A DNA stretch of 52,886 bases, from positions 1 to 52,886 of the forward strand of contig NZ_JAHEHZ010000005.1 in the NCBI RefSeq assembly GCF_024639605.1, written 5' to 3'. The notes under the pieces were generated by a model. The model saw only the letters and a program-made list of their open reading frames with translations. It was not told where the DNA came from and did not search any database. The position numbers and the translations under genes are program-made. Below are positions 36,974 through 45,935 of this stretch, piece after piece; position 1 is the first letter of the stretch, and each line of letters begins with the position of its first letter. Origin of the DNA: Roseobacter sp. (GTDB lineage: Bacteria > Pseudomonadota > Alphaproteobacteria > Rhodobacterales > Rhodobacteraceae).

Positions 36974-39787
36974 TCATTTGCCAACCTTCCACGTCAGGTT
37001 TTTCGGGCCCGTTCCGACGGGCGATCTGATTGGTGCAAATTCTGGTTGTGCCTCATCTGCCGTTGCGGCTTTGGTGATCCGGACCTTGAGGTCGAACCAG
37101 GCGGCCTGTCCGGTGACCGGATCGGAATTCGCCCACCGCAGCCCGTCACCTTTGGGCGGCAGGAGCTCGTGGATGAGGTGGTTGAGCAGGAAGCCGCGGG
37201 TCGCTTCGGGGGCGTTTTCCTCAAGCGCCCAGGCGCCTTTACGTTTGCCGATAGCGTTCCAGGTCCAGACGGTGTTTTCGTTGAGCGCGGCCATTTCCAG
37301 CACCGGTACCGTAATCTCGCCGTGCGGTGAGGTGACTGTCGCCCAGTCGCCGTCGGAGAGATCGTTCTCCCGCATCAGCTTTGTCGGCAGATACAGCGGG
37401 TTGTGCCCGTGCAACTGCCTGAGCCATGCGTTCTGCGAGCCCCATGAGTGGTACATCGCCATCGGCCGCTGTGTGAGTGCTGTGACGGGAAATTCACTGG
37501 CACGGTTCTCCTCTTCGCAGGAGTACCAGACCGGCAGCGGTGACATCGTATCGATAATGCGCTGGCGCAGGTGATCAGGCGGCTGGCGGTCGCCGTGGCC
37601 TTCGGCGGCGAGCTGGAATTTCCGCATCGGCTCGACATAGAGCGAGAAGAGATAGGGCATGGGCTTGTCATAAAGGCCCATTTCCACGGCCCAGTCCTGA
37701 TAGGCGGTGTTCCAGGGTTTGTAGTAATTCGACCCTTCCGGGATGTGCTCGACGAAGAAGCCACCGTTTTCGATGTATTGCTCAAGCTGGTGCGGGTTGA
37801 CCTCGCCGCGGCCTGATTTATCGCCGTTTGCGCCCCGGAAACCGGCCAGCGGGCCGATGCCCGGGCGGCGTTCGTGGTTGACGATGTAATCACCGTAATC
37901 GGCGTATTTCTGGCTGCCGTCTTCATTGGTGAACCCGGGCAGCTTCAACCTGGCTCCAAGGTCACAAAGCATCGACTGGAACCCTCTGACGTCGCGATCG
38001 GGCTCGATCACCGGCCAGCGGATGGCATCCGCAGCAGCATCGGCCTCGCAGATCGGACGATCAAGCAGCGAGATACAGTCGTGGCGTTCGAGATAGGTGG
38101 TGTCAGGCAGGATCAGATCGGAATAGGCAACCATTTCAGAACTGTAGGCATCTGAATAGATGATCTTTGGAATAATGTACTCGCCGCTTTCATCCTTGTC
38201 GGTCAGCATATCGATTACGCCGCGCGTGTTCATCGACGAGTTCCACGACATGTTTGCCATGTACATGAAGAGCACGTCGATTTTATAGGGATCTCCGGCC
38301 CATGCATTTGAAATCACCATATGCATGAGCCCGTGGCTCGACATCGGATTTTCCCAGGTAAAGGCCTTGTCGATGCGCGCGGGCGTGCCGTCTTCGAGCA
38401 GGGCAAGATCCTCGGGGCCGTGGGTGAACCCCAGATGCGGGCCATTGAGCGGGCCGCCCGGCGTCATGCCGACGTGTGGCTTGGGGTGGGCGGTCGCGGG
38501 CTTGGGGTAGGGCGGTTTAAAGCGGAACCCGCCGGGCACCTCGACCGTGCCGAGAATGATCTGCAGGGTGTGCAACGCGCGGCAGGTCTGAAAGCCGTTG
38601 GCATGGGCCGAAATTCCGCGCATCGCATGAAAAGAAACCGGACGACCGATCATCTTGTCATGCTTTTCGCCGCGGAAATCGGTCCAGGAATGATCAAGCT
38701 CGAAGCTCTCCTCAAACGCCACGCGCGCCAGCTCCGCGGCAATCGCGCGGATGCGTTTGGCGGGAATGCCACAGCGGTCGGCCACGTTCTCCGGCGCGTA
38801 ATCATCCGAGAGATACATATCGGCCATCTTGTGAAAGACCGGCCGGTGGGTAACGCCAGCCTCACGGTGGGTGGCGGAGAGGTCAGGCCTGACGCCGGGC
38901 TGATCGAAAGGCGTCAGCTTGCCGGTCACTCGGTCGATGACCAGCTCTTTGCCGTTCTCGTCGCGCATCAACAGGCCGTATTCAGGGGACTTTTCGTCTT
39001 CATTCACCAGAACCGGTGCGTTGGTGTATTGCGCCAGATAATTAAGATCGATTTTGCCGGCCTTCATCAGGCAGTGGACCATCGCCAGAATAAAGAGCCC
39101 GTCCGTACCCGGCGTGATGCCGACCCAGTCGTCGGCCACAGCGTTGTACCCGGTGCGGATGGGGTTCACGCCGATCACCCGCGCGCCGCGCTTTTTTATC
39201 TTGCCAATGCCCATTTTGATCGGGTTGCTGTCGTGATCCTCGGCCACGCCAAAGAGCATGAAGAGCTTTGTGTGGTCCCAGTCAGGCTGGCCAAACTCCC
39301 AGAAGGCACCGCCCATCGTATAAATTCCTGCCGCAGCCATATTGACCGAGCAGAAGCCGCCGTGGGCTGCATAATTCGGTGTGCCGAAGTTCTGTGCCCA
39401 GAAGGAGGTGAAAGACTGCGACTGATCCCGCCCGGTGAAAAACGCGAGTTTCGAGGGATCCTTCCTGCGCACAGGCTCAAGCCAGTCGGTGGCGATTTTC
39501 AGCGCCTCGTCCCATTCAATCTCCTCAAATTCGCCCGAGCCGCGCTCGCCCACACGCTTAAGCGGTTTACGCAGACGCGAGGGCGCGTTGACCTGCATGA
39601 TCCCGGCAGACCCTTTGGCGCAGAGCACACCCTGATTAACCGGGTGATCTTTGTTGCCTTCGATATAGGCGACCTTGCCGTCTTTCAGGTGCACGTTGAT
39701 CCCGCAGCGGCAGGCGCACATGTAACAGGTGGTTTTGCGCACCTCGTCAGAGACTTTCGGGCTCAGGTCGATCACCGGCTGGTTCAT
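36974..39787 (-). CDS. soeA: Sulfite dehydrogenase molybdopterin subunit SoeA
   Basis: This is the catalytic subunit that oxidises sulfite to sulfate in the cytoplasm. The 937-residue product belongs to the molybdopterin oxidoreductase (complex iron-sulfur molybdoenzyme) family. N-terminal cysteines 21, 24, 28 and 56 (C-x2-C-x3-C then LCAKG) bind a [4Fe-4S] cluster. The bis-MGD-binding regions follow (GVNPIRTGYN, and the C-terminal MoCo-dinucleotide domain from about residue 790). There is no twin-arginine signal, which separates SoeA from periplasmic DMSO reductases. It starts 18 bp after pta. In this setting it detoxifies the sulfite released by Xsc and gains electrons from it. Confidence 0.92.
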   Translation of the reverse strand: MNQPVIDLSPKVSDEVRKTTCYMCACRCGINVHLKDGKVAYIEGNKDHPVNQGVLCAKGSAGIMQVNAPSRLRKPLKRVGERGSGEFEEIEWDEALKIATDWLEPVRRKDPSKLAFFTGRDQSQSFTSFWAQNFGTPNYAAHGGFCSVNMAAAGIYTMGGAFWEFGQPDWDHTKLFMLFGVAEDHDSNPIKMGIGKIKKRGARVIGVNPIRTGYNAVADDWVGITPGTDGLFILAMVHCLMKAGKIDLNYLAQYTNAPVLVNEDEKSPEYGLLMRDENGKELVIDRVTGKLTPFDQPGVRPDLSATHREAGVTHRPVFHKMADMYLSDDYAPENVADRCGIPAKRIRAIAAELARVAFEESFELDHSWTDFRGEKHDKMIGRPVSFHAMRGISAHANGFQTCRALHTLQIILGTVEVPGGFRFKPPYPKPATAHPKPHVGMTPGGPLNGPHLGFTHGPEDLALLEDGTPARIDKAFTWENPMSSHGLMHMVISNAWAGDPYKIDVLFMYMANMSWNSSMNTRGVIDMLTDKDESGEYIIPKIIYSDAYSSEMVAYSDLILPDTTYLERHDCISLLDRPICEADAAADAIRWPVIEPDRDVRGFQSMLCDLGARLKLPGFTNEDGSQKYADYGDYIVNHERRPGIGPLAGFRGANGDKSGRGEVNPHQLEQYIENGGFFVEHIPEGSNYYKPWNTAYQDWAVEMGLYDKPMPYLFSLYVEPMRKFQLAAEGHGDRQPPDHLRQRIIDTMSPLPVWYSCEEENRASEFPVTALTQRPMAMYHSWGSQNAWLRQLHGHNPLYLPTKLMRENDLSDGDWATVTSPHGEITVPVLEMAALNENTVWTWNAIGKRKGAWALEENAPEATRGFLLNHLIHELLPPKGDGLRWANSDPVTGQAAWFDLKVRITKAATADEAQPEFAPIRSPVGTGPKNLTWKVGK

Positions 39788-39805
39788 GGAAAGTCTCCTC
39801 GGAAG

Positions 39806-40804
39806 TTAGCGCGCGACCTGAAGGACGGTCACAGCAATCATATTGGTCACATCTGCGGCCGTGCAGCCACGAGAAAGATCATTGGCAGGTTTTGACAGCC
39901 CCTGCAGCACCGGGCCGATTGCATCCGCGCCACCGATGCGCTGTGCAATCTTATAGCCGATATTGCCGGCGTCGAGGTTGGGAAAAATCATCACGTTGGC
40001 CTCGCCTGCCACTGCGGAGCCTTTGGCCTTGGAGGCCGCGACCTGTGGCACGAAGGCTGCATCGAACTGCAACTCGCCATCGGCTCTGAGGTCAGGATGG
40101 TTTTCTTTGAGGAGGGCGGCGGCGGCGGCGACTTTGCTGACCGACGGATGTCGGGCTGATCCGTGTGTGGAAAACGACAAAAGCGCTACCACTGGCTCAG
40201 TCTCCAGAAGCGCGCGGCAGGAGGCGGCGGAGGCCACGGCAATCGCCGCGAGTTCTTCGGAAGATGGGTCGATCACCAGGCCACAATCGCCGAAGATCAT
40301 TCCGTCGCGGCCTGAGGGGTGATTTTCCGGCAGCGCCATCAGGAAGAAGCTCGACACCAGTGGTGCCTCTTTGGCTTTGCCGATGATCTGCAGGGCGGCG
40401 CGTACCGTGTCGGATGTGGTCGCGACGGCACCGCCGACGGTGCCGTCTGCGTGGCCTTCGCGTACCATCAGTGCCGAAAAGACCAGGGGCTTGCGCACCT
40501 CAGACTCTGCGATCTCCGGGGTGACGCCCTTATGTTTCCGGAGCTCATAAAAGGCCCGCGAAAGACCGGCGCTGAGGTCGGAGGTTTCCGGATCCGCGAT
40601 CTGCAGGGCGGGATTGTTGATCTCGCCCGCGGCGACAAGAGCGGCGGCCACAGTGTCCTGCGGGCCGACCAGGGTGATCCGGGCGATCCCGGATTTCACC
40701 GCCGCAACGGCGCCGGCCACGATCCGGGGATCGTGGCCTTCGCTCATCACGATGTGGGCGGGCCGGGCGCTTGCGCGGGTCGAAAGATCGCGCAGAACGC
40801 TCAT
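39806..40804 (-). CDS. pta: Phosphate acetyltransferase
   Basis: Pta converts the acetyl phosphate made by Xsc to acetyl-CoA. The 332-residue product is the short single-domain form (PTA_PTB fold), without the P-loop domain of long Pta. It has MSEGHDPRIV at the N-terminus, EGHADGTVGG, and the ligand segments LLSFSTHGSARHP and FPNLDAGNIGYK near the end. The gene lies between xsc and soeA, which matches the taurine pathway operon. Confidence 0.94.
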   Translation of the reverse strand: MSVLRDLSTRASARPAHIVMSEGHDPRIVAGAVAAVKSGIARITLVGPQDTVAAALVAAGEINNPALQIADPETSDLSAGLSRAFYELRKHKGVTPEIAESEVRKPLVFSALMVREGHADGTVGGAVATTSDTVRAALQIIGKAKEAPLVSSFFLMALPENHPSGRDGMIFGDCGLVIDPSSEELAAIAVASAASCRALLETEPVVALLSFSTHGSARHPSVSKVAAAAALLKENHPDLRADGELQFDAAFVPQVAASKAKGSAVAGEANVMIFPNLDAGNIGYKIAQRIGGADAIGPVLQGLSKPANDLSRGCTAADVTNMIAVTVLQVAR

Positions 40805-40848
40805 GGCCTGTCCTTCTCTTTTATGCGGATGCTGATCTGCACCCGGTC

Positions 40849-42627
40849 TTAAACGGTCTGTGCCCGCATGTCGTCTTTGCTGATCCCAGCGACGGCAACA
40901 GGTTTCTTCATTGCGTCGCGACGGAACGGATCGCCCAGCTCCTGGTTGATCATTGCCTCGATCAGCGTGGTAACACCGTTTTCCATCTGATCTTTGATCG
41001 CCTGAGCCAGCGCTTCTGTCAGCTCGTCCTGTGTGCGGGCCACGACGCCCTTGAGGCCACAGGCATTGGCGATCCCGGCATAAGACACATCCTCGTCGAG
41101 CTCAGTGCCCACGAAGTTGTCGTCAAACCACAGCGTGGAGTTACGCTTTTCCGCGCCCCACTGATAGTTGCGGAAGACGATCTGCGTGATGGCAGGCCAG
41201 TCGCCGCGTCCGATTGCTGTCAGTTCGTTCACCGAAATGCCGAAAGCACCGTCGCCGGCAAAACCCACAACCGGCACATTGGGCTGGCCGATTTTCGCAC
41301 CAACAATTGACGGCAGACCGTATCCACAGGGACCAAACAGGCCCGGCGCCAGATATTTGCGGGATTCGTTGAACGACGGGTAAGCGTTACCGATCGCACA
41401 GTTGTTGCCGATGTCCGAGCTGATAATCGCCTCGACCGGAAGAGCCGCCTGAATGGCGCGCCACGCCATGCGCGGGCTCATCCAGTCCGGCTTGGCCTTG
41501 CGCGCGCGCACGTTCCAGTCGGTGCCCGGGTCGTCCTGCTCCTCGGTCATCGAGGTCAGCTCCTGCGCCCAGGCAGATTTGGTTGTCGCGATCTTGTCTT
41601 TGCGCTCGGCGCGGTTTGTGTCGCCCGCATCATCGGAAAGCTTGTCGGTGATGCCCTGCGCGACTTTGGCCGCGTCGCCCACGATACCCACGGTGACTTT
41701 TTTGGTCAGGCCGATGCGGTCGGGGTTGATATCGACCTGGATGATCTTGGCGTCTTTCGGCCAGTAGTCGATGCCGTAGCCCGGCAGCGTAGAGAACGGG
41801 TTGAGGCGCGTGCCAAGGCACAACACCACATCTGCCTGACTGATCAGCTGCATGCCCGCTTTGGAGCCGTTATAGCCGAGCGGACCGGCAAAGAGCGGGT
41901 GGTTGCCGGGGAAGGCGTCGTTGTGCTGATACCCCACGCAGACGGGCGCATCGAGACGCTCGGCCAGTATCCTGGAGGCTTCAATTCCGCCCTTGGACAG
42001 CACCGCACCGGCACCGTTCAGAATGACCGGGAATTTGGCGTTGCTCAGCAGCTCAGCCGCTTTGGAAACAGCACCTTCACCGCCCTGGGGCAGTTCAAAG
42101 TCAACGATCGCCGGCAGTTCGATATCCACCACCTGGGTCCAGAAATCGCGCGGGATGTTGATCTGCGCAGGGCCGGAGGCGCGTTTGGCCTGCATGATCA
42201 CACGGTTCAGCGTCTCGGCAATCCGTGTGGGGTCGCGGACTTCTTCCTGATACGCCACGCAGTCGGCGAAAAGGTTCATCTGTTCCATTTCCTGGAAGCC
42301 GCCCTGGCCGATCGTCTTGTTCGCCGCCTGCGGCGTGACCAGCAGGACGGGTGTGTGGTTCCAGTAGGCCGTTTTGACCGCTGTCACGAAGTTGGTGATG
42401 CCCGGGCCGTTCTGCGCGATCATCATGCACATTTTCCCGGTAGCGCGGGTATAGCCGTCCGCCATCATGCCGCCGGTGGTTTCATGTGCGCAGTCCCAGA
42501 ACTTGATCCCGGCGTCCGGGAAGATGTCTGAGATTGGCATCATTGCAGATCCGATAATGCCAAAGGCGTTATCGATGCCGTGCATCTGCAGCGTTTTTAC
42601 GAAGGCTTCTTCGGTCGTCATTTTCAT
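40849..42627 (-). CDS. xsc: Sulfoacetaldehyde acetyltransferase
   Basis: Xsc is a thiamine-diphosphate enzyme that splits sulfoacetaldehyde with phosphate into sulfite and acetyl phosphate. The 592-residue product starts MKMTTEEAFVK. It has Glu49 in AHETTGGMMADGY as the likely ThDP-activating residue, and a GDGAFGISVNELTA cofactor-binding motif near residue 450. The NQELGDPFRRDAMKKP C-terminus is typical of Xsc. AAGGAG precedes the ATG. Two TauR-like half-sites lie 74-105 bp upstream. Confidence 0.95.
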   Translation of the reverse strand: MKMTTEEAFVKTLQMHGIDNAFGIIGSAMMPISDIFPDAGIKFWDCAHETTGGMMADGYTRATGKMCMMIAQNGPGITNFVTAVKTAYWNHTPVLLVTPQAANKTIGQGGFQEMEQMNLFADCVAYQEEVRDPTRIAETLNRVIMQAKRASGPAQINIPRDFWTQVVDIELPAIVDFELPQGGEGAVSKAAELLSNAKFPVILNGAGAVLSKGGIEASRILAERLDAPVCVGYQHNDAFPGNHPLFAGPLGYNGSKAGMQLISQADVVLCLGTRLNPFSTLPGYGIDYWPKDAKIIQVDINPDRIGLTKKVTVGIVGDAAKVAQGITDKLSDDAGDTNRAERKDKIATTKSAWAQELTSMTEEQDDPGTDWNVRARKAKPDWMSPRMAWRAIQAALPVEAIISSDIGNNCAIGNAYPSFNESRKYLAPGLFGPCGYGLPSIVGAKIGQPNVPVVGFAGDGAFGISVNELTAIGRGDWPAITQIVFRNYQWGAEKRNSTLWFDDNFVGTELDEDVSYAGIANACGLKGVVARTQDELTEALAQAIKDQMENGVTTLIEAMINQELGDPFRRDAMKKPVAVAGISKDDMRAQTV

Positions 42628-42700
42628 GGCGGGTGCTCCTTAGGGGCTGGGTTGGCGATTCTCGGTTTGGGATGACAGTAGTGTGAAGAGCGGGTCGGTG

Positions 42701-42732
42701 TTAGGGCCAGATCAGTATGCGGTTAAGGCCAG
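42701..42732 (-). promoter_or_regulatory. Candidate TauR operator before xsc
   Basis: On the minus strand, CTGGCCTTAA (42732-42723) and CTGGCCCTAA (42710-42701) form a direct repeat 22 bp apart. Each differs by one base from the published TauR half-site CTGGACYTAA. They are 74-105 bp upstream of xsc. The outer half-site is written inside the final codons of tauR (Leu-Ala-Leu-Thr) just before its stop. This would be the activator site for the xsc-pta-soeABC transcript. Confidence 0.7.
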
Positions 42733-44196
42733 GCCGGCCATCTCCTGTATTTCGCTGGCGACCAGTTCAACGCCGCTGGCGATGCGCTGGACGGGGATGG
42801 AGGAATAGGCAAGGCGGTAGAAGCATGTGGGCTGTTCGGGCCCGGAGAAAAACGAGTGCCCGGGCTCGATAAGAACCCCGCGGGCCTGAAGTCGCCGCGC
42901 AAGCTCCCGGGTGTCGACGCCGGCGGGCGCCTGCATCCAGAACGAGGAACCGCCGTTGGCCCCCTGACCGGAGATTTGCAACCCGTTGCGGGTGATCGCA
43001 TCGGCCATGACCTCTCGGCGCTCATGCAGGGCGCTGCCCATCCGGCGGATGAGCGCATCATGATGGCCGAGCGACAGAAAATATGCCGCTGTGCGCTGCA
43101 CATGGCCGGGCGGGTGGCGCAGTACGGAGGCGCGCAGGGCGCGGGCCTCGCGGATAAAGGGCTCGGAGCCCACCAGATACCCCAGCCGCAGCCCGGGAAA
43201 GAGCGATTTGGAAAAGCTGCCGACATAGATCACGCGCCCGTCGGCATCGAGGCTCTTGAGCGCCGGTGAGGGGCTGCGCAGAAACGACATTTCGAATTCA
43301 TAATCATCTTCGACGATCAGCGCATCCATTCCGGCGGCCCGGCGCAGGAGTTCGTGGCGGCGGTGCATTGGCATGGTGCCGGTGGTCGGGCACTGGTGGC
43401 TGGGCGTGGTGAAGATCACATCGGTGTCGGGTGGGATGGCATCGGGGGGCATGCCGTCGGCGTCCACCCGCACCGGCGTCACATGACAGCGCGATTGCGA
43501 GAGAATATCGCGAAGTGCATGATAACAGGGGTCTTCCAGAGCGGCGCGCCGGCGTTGCGTCAGCAGAACCTGGGTCGTGAGCCAGAGCGCGTTCTGCGCC
43601 CCCAGCGTGATCAGGATCTGCTCTGGCCGGGCGGTAATGCCGCGCCGGGGCAGGGTATGACGCGCGATAAATTCGATGAGCTGCGGATCGTCCTGATCAT
43701 AGTAATCCGTGGTCAGTGCGGTGAAGTCTTTCTGCCCGAGCGCCTTCAGCGCACAGATGCGCCAGTTCGCATGATCAAAGAGCGTCGGATCAGCCTGGCC
43801 ATAGATAAAAGGATAGCGGTATCCGGCCCAGTCAGCGGGCTTGCGCGGCATGTCGCCACCGGAAAACCGCTGTCCGATGGCGCGCGTCCAGTCCACGGCA
43901 TCTGTGCCGGCCCGTGTCGGCTCGAAAGCCGGCGGAACGGGTGCGTTTTCGGAAACGAAATATCCCGAACGACCGCGCGACGAGAGGTAGTCATTTGCCA
44001 GAAGCTCGGTGTAGGCGATGGTCACCGTAATCCGGCTGACCCCCAGATGCGCCGCAAGCTTGCGCGTTGACGGCAGCTTTTCTCCGCGCAGAAATCTACC
44101 GGACAGAATGCCCTGTGCAATCATCTGCTGGATCTGGGATTGCAGCGTGCCCTGAGCGTCAGGGTGCAGAAAAAAGGTTTCAACGGGCAGGGCCAT
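42712..44196 (-). CDS. tauR: MocR-type taurine regulator TauR
   Basis: This 494-residue GntR/MocR regulator has an N-terminal winged helix-turn-helix (about 15-80, LPSTRKLAAHLGVSRITVTIAY). The rest is a PLP-binding aminotransferase-I-fold domain, with the Schiff-base lysine expected in VGSFSKSLFPGLRLGY. In Rhodobacter capsulatus TauR activates taurine genes when taurine is present. Here it stands directly upstream of xsc, on the same strand, and its own start region carries a TauR-like site. Confidence 0.93.
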   Translation of the reverse strand: MALPVETFFLHPDAQGTLQSQIQQMIAQGILSGRFLRGEKLPSTRKLAAHLGVSRITVTIAYTELLANDYLSSRGRSGYFVSENAPVPPAFEPTRAGTDAVDWTRAIGQRFSGGDMPRKPADWAGYRYPFIYGQADPTLFDHANWRICALKALGQKDFTALTTDYYDQDDPQLIEFIARHTLPRRGITARPEQILITLGAQNALWLTTQVLLTQRRRAALEDPCYHALRDILSQSRCHVTPVRVDADGMPPDAIPPDTDVIFTTPSHQCPTTGTMPMHRRHELLRRAAGMDALIVEDDYEFEMSFLRSPSPALKSLDADGRVIYVGSFSKSLFPGLRLGYLVGSEPFIREARALRASVLRHPPGHVQRTAAYFLSLGHHDALIRRMGSALHERREVMADAITRNGLQISGQGANGGSSFWMQAPAGVDTRELARRLQARGVLIEPGHSFFSGPEQPTCFYRLAYSSIPVQRIASGVELVASEIQEMAGLALTAY

Positions 44197-44210
44197 ATCT
44201 CAAGCCTATA

Positions 44211-44242
44211 CTGGACTTATGCGGCTGACAATCTGGCTCCAT
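44211..44242 (+). promoter_or_regulatory. Candidate TauR site at the tauR start
   Basis: CTGGACTTAT (44211-44220) matches nine of ten positions of the TauR half-site, and a weaker CTGGCTCCAT (six of ten) follows 22 bp later at 44233. They point away from tauR and lie only 15-46 bp upstream of its ATG, a position that would suit autorepression. Confidence 0.5.
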
Positions 44243-44437
44243 AGATATGGGAATATGGTAAAAATTACACGGGATAACAAAGTGTTAGCCTGTCGAAAAC
44301 AGCAATTATTGAAACTTAGAGTATCAATAACACGCAAATCTGCAAGGGGAATCAGTCGCTATACCATACACTACCTCGCACCAGCAGGTGCACTGTTGTG
44401 TATCGTCTGCCCGCGCGCGGTGTTGTGATCGCGGATG

Positions 44438-44464
44438 CCGGTGCGCTGGTCTGACACCGGTTTT
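44438..44464 (+). terminator. Weak terminator-like hairpin upstream of the NmrA-like gene
   Basis: CCGGTG and CACCGG form a 6-bp stem with an 11-base loop, followed by TTTT on the plus strand. No gene ends here. If it is real, it would end a short plus-strand transcript starting in the AT-rich tauR promoter region. Confidence 0.3.
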
Positions 44465-44579
44465 GCCTCAGAGGCCCGGCTGTGCGAAAGTTGCAGGGAC
44501 CGGTGTGACGACAGCAAGACAGCCGATCACAGGGGTGCGGCGTTCAGGTCGCGTGCAGAAATTACGGAGTGACGTTCTG

Positions 44580-45308
44580 GTGCAGATCCTAATCCTCGGA
44601 GCCAGTGGCGCGACCGGTCGCCTGCTGACAAAAGAACTGATCGCGCGCGGGCAGGCGGTAAAAATCATTGTCCGCTCCGCCGGAAGTGTCCCGGAGGACC
44701 TGCGGGCCAGCAGCCTCCTGACCATCATCACCGCCAGCGTTTCCGACCTGAGCGACGATGAGATTGCGCAGCACATCGCCGGATGTGATGCGGTGGCCAG
44801 TTGTCTCGGGCACAATCTGACATTCCGTGGGCTTTTTGGCCCGCCGCGCAGACTGGTGACCGACGCGACGCGGCGGTTCTGCGAAGCCATCCGGAACAGC
44901 GCGCCGGCGCACCCGGTCAGATTTGTTCTGATGAACACCACAGGTAACAGTAACTCTGACCTCGATGAACCTGTCTCCTTTGCACAGCATGTGGTGCTGG
45001 CTCTGCTGCGGTTGCTGCTGCCCCCGCACAGGGACAATGAAAAGGCCGCCGACTATCTGCGCACTGCTATAGGCCAGGGTGACCAGGCGATCGAGTGGGC
45101 GGCCGTCCGGCCCGACGGGTTGACCGACGAAGCCGGGGTCACGGCATACGACATACACCCTTCACCCACGCGCAGCGCCATTTTTGATGCAGGAAAAACC
45201 AGCCGGCATAATGTTGCACATTTCATGGCGGAACTGATTTGCGACAACAGCCTCTGGCAGAGATGGAAAGGGGCCATGCCGGTGATCTATAACAGGGTCA
45301 CCGGCTGA
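44580..45308 (+). CDS. NAD(P)H-binding SDR/NmrA-like protein
   Basis: This 242-residue atypical short-chain dehydrogenase begins directly with the nucleotide-binding motif ILGASGATGRLLTKEL. It continues with CDAVASCLGHN and AHPVRFVLMNTTGNSNSD. A catalytic YxxxK is not evident, so it may be a regulator or isomerase-like binder rather than a dehydrogenase. The GTG at 44580 is chosen because the fold begins there. The longer frame upstream is not protein-like. It interrupts the taurine region and shows no link to it. Confidence 0.78.
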   Translation: MQILILGASGATGRLLTKELIARGQAVKIIVRSAGSVPEDLRASSLLTIITASVSDLSDDEIAQHIAGCDAVASCLGHNLTFRGLFGPPRRLVTDATRRFCEAIRNSAPAHPVRFVLMNTTGNSNSDLDEPVSFAQHVVLALLRLLLPPHRDNEKAADYLRTAIGQGDQAIEWAAVRPDGLTDEAGVTAYDIHPSPTRSAIFDAGKTSRHNVAHFMAELICDNSLWQRWKGAMPVIYNRVTG

Positions 45309-45381
45309 CCTTACGGGACTTTCACCGCGACTGTCGGGGCTGTTCTGCCGGCTCCAATAAACGGAAACGGCACGACACTCT

Positions 45382-45801
45382 TCAATCGCGGTCGCGCTGG
45401 TCCATCGTCAGAACCGGTGTGCCATCCGCATCACTGAGGGTCAGTGACGCGCCGTCGCGGGTAAAAAACCGGGCTGTTGAGAGTGCCTGCATAAAATCAG
45501 ACTCGCGCCGGGCCACGGGCTCAGCACAGGCCATCATCGTCGCCGCCGCAGGGCCGAGCAGAATGGCATCGCTCTGGGTGACATAGCGGCCCCGGAATGT
45601 GTTGCAGCCACCGTTTCCAAAATAGAGACCCTCGGTGTCAAACCGGATAAAAACATCCGTTCCAGGCGGTACAGGTGCGCCGGAAAGCTCCTTGGGGGCC
45701 CATTCGCTGCCTGGCAGCGGTTCGGCGCGGGAGGGGAAGGCGGCAAGCAGGCTCAGCGCGATTGTGGTACAAACTGTGGTGGCGGCGCGGGGGGCGGGCA
45801 T
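45382..45801 (-). CDS. META/HslJ-domain exported protein
   Basis: The 139-residue product has a signal peptide (about 1-26, ending PSRA) and one META domain. The domain is recognised by FGNGGCNTFRGRY and GPAAATMMAC, with the two conserved cysteines. META domains occur in HslJ and other heat-shock or envelope-stress proteins, and their function is unclear. It lies on the minus strand downstream of a small glycine-zipper lipoprotein gene and converges with the NmrA-like gene. Confidence 0.8.
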   Translation of the reverse strand: MPAPRAATTVCTTIALSLLAAFPSRAEPLPGSEWAPKELSGAPVPPGTDVFIRFDTEGLYFGNGGCNTFRGRYVTQSDAILLGPAAATMMACAEPVARRESDFMQALSTARFFTRDGASLTLSDADGTPVLTMDQRDRD

Positions 45802-45887
45802 GACACGTCTCCTTATTGGTCGCGCATATTCTGACCCGCAGGGAGCGGCGCTGCAAGGCCCGTCCGGCGGGCAGAAGCTACGGGGCG

Positions 45888-45915
45888 CCCGCCGGCATGA
45901 ATATCCGCCGGCGGG
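45888..45915 (-). terminator. Hairpin after the small glycine-zipper lipoprotein gene
   Basis: CCCGCCGGC and GCCGGCGGG form a perfect 9-bp stem with a 10-base loop, 20 bp past the stop of the minus-strand lipoprotein gene. There is no T-tract, so termination may depend on other factors. Confidence 0.45.
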
Positions 45916-45935
45916 ATCGGCTCATGTCCGTGTCG

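Larger units (their letters stand above)
44197..44579. other. Divergent promoter region of tauR, partly AT-rich
   Basis: The first part (about 44211-44350) is markedly AT-rich compared with the rest of the window and holds the tauR promoter. A 69-codon frame at 44219-44428 gives no recognisable protein and has no Shine-Dalgarno. A hairpin with a T-run lies at 44438-44464. The remainder up to the next gene is GC-rich and featureless apart from an ACGGAG Shine-Dalgarno near 44565. Confidence 0.5.

Noticed and set aside
35231-39787. Reading the molybdoenzyme trio as DMSO reductase DmsABC
   Set aside because: The A subunit lacks a twin-arginine signal, and the genes sit directly after xsc-pta, which fits sulfite dehydrogenase SoeABC.
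38321-39895. 524-codon plus-strand frame
   Set aside because: Antisense to soeA, which has clear cysteine and molybdopterin motifs.
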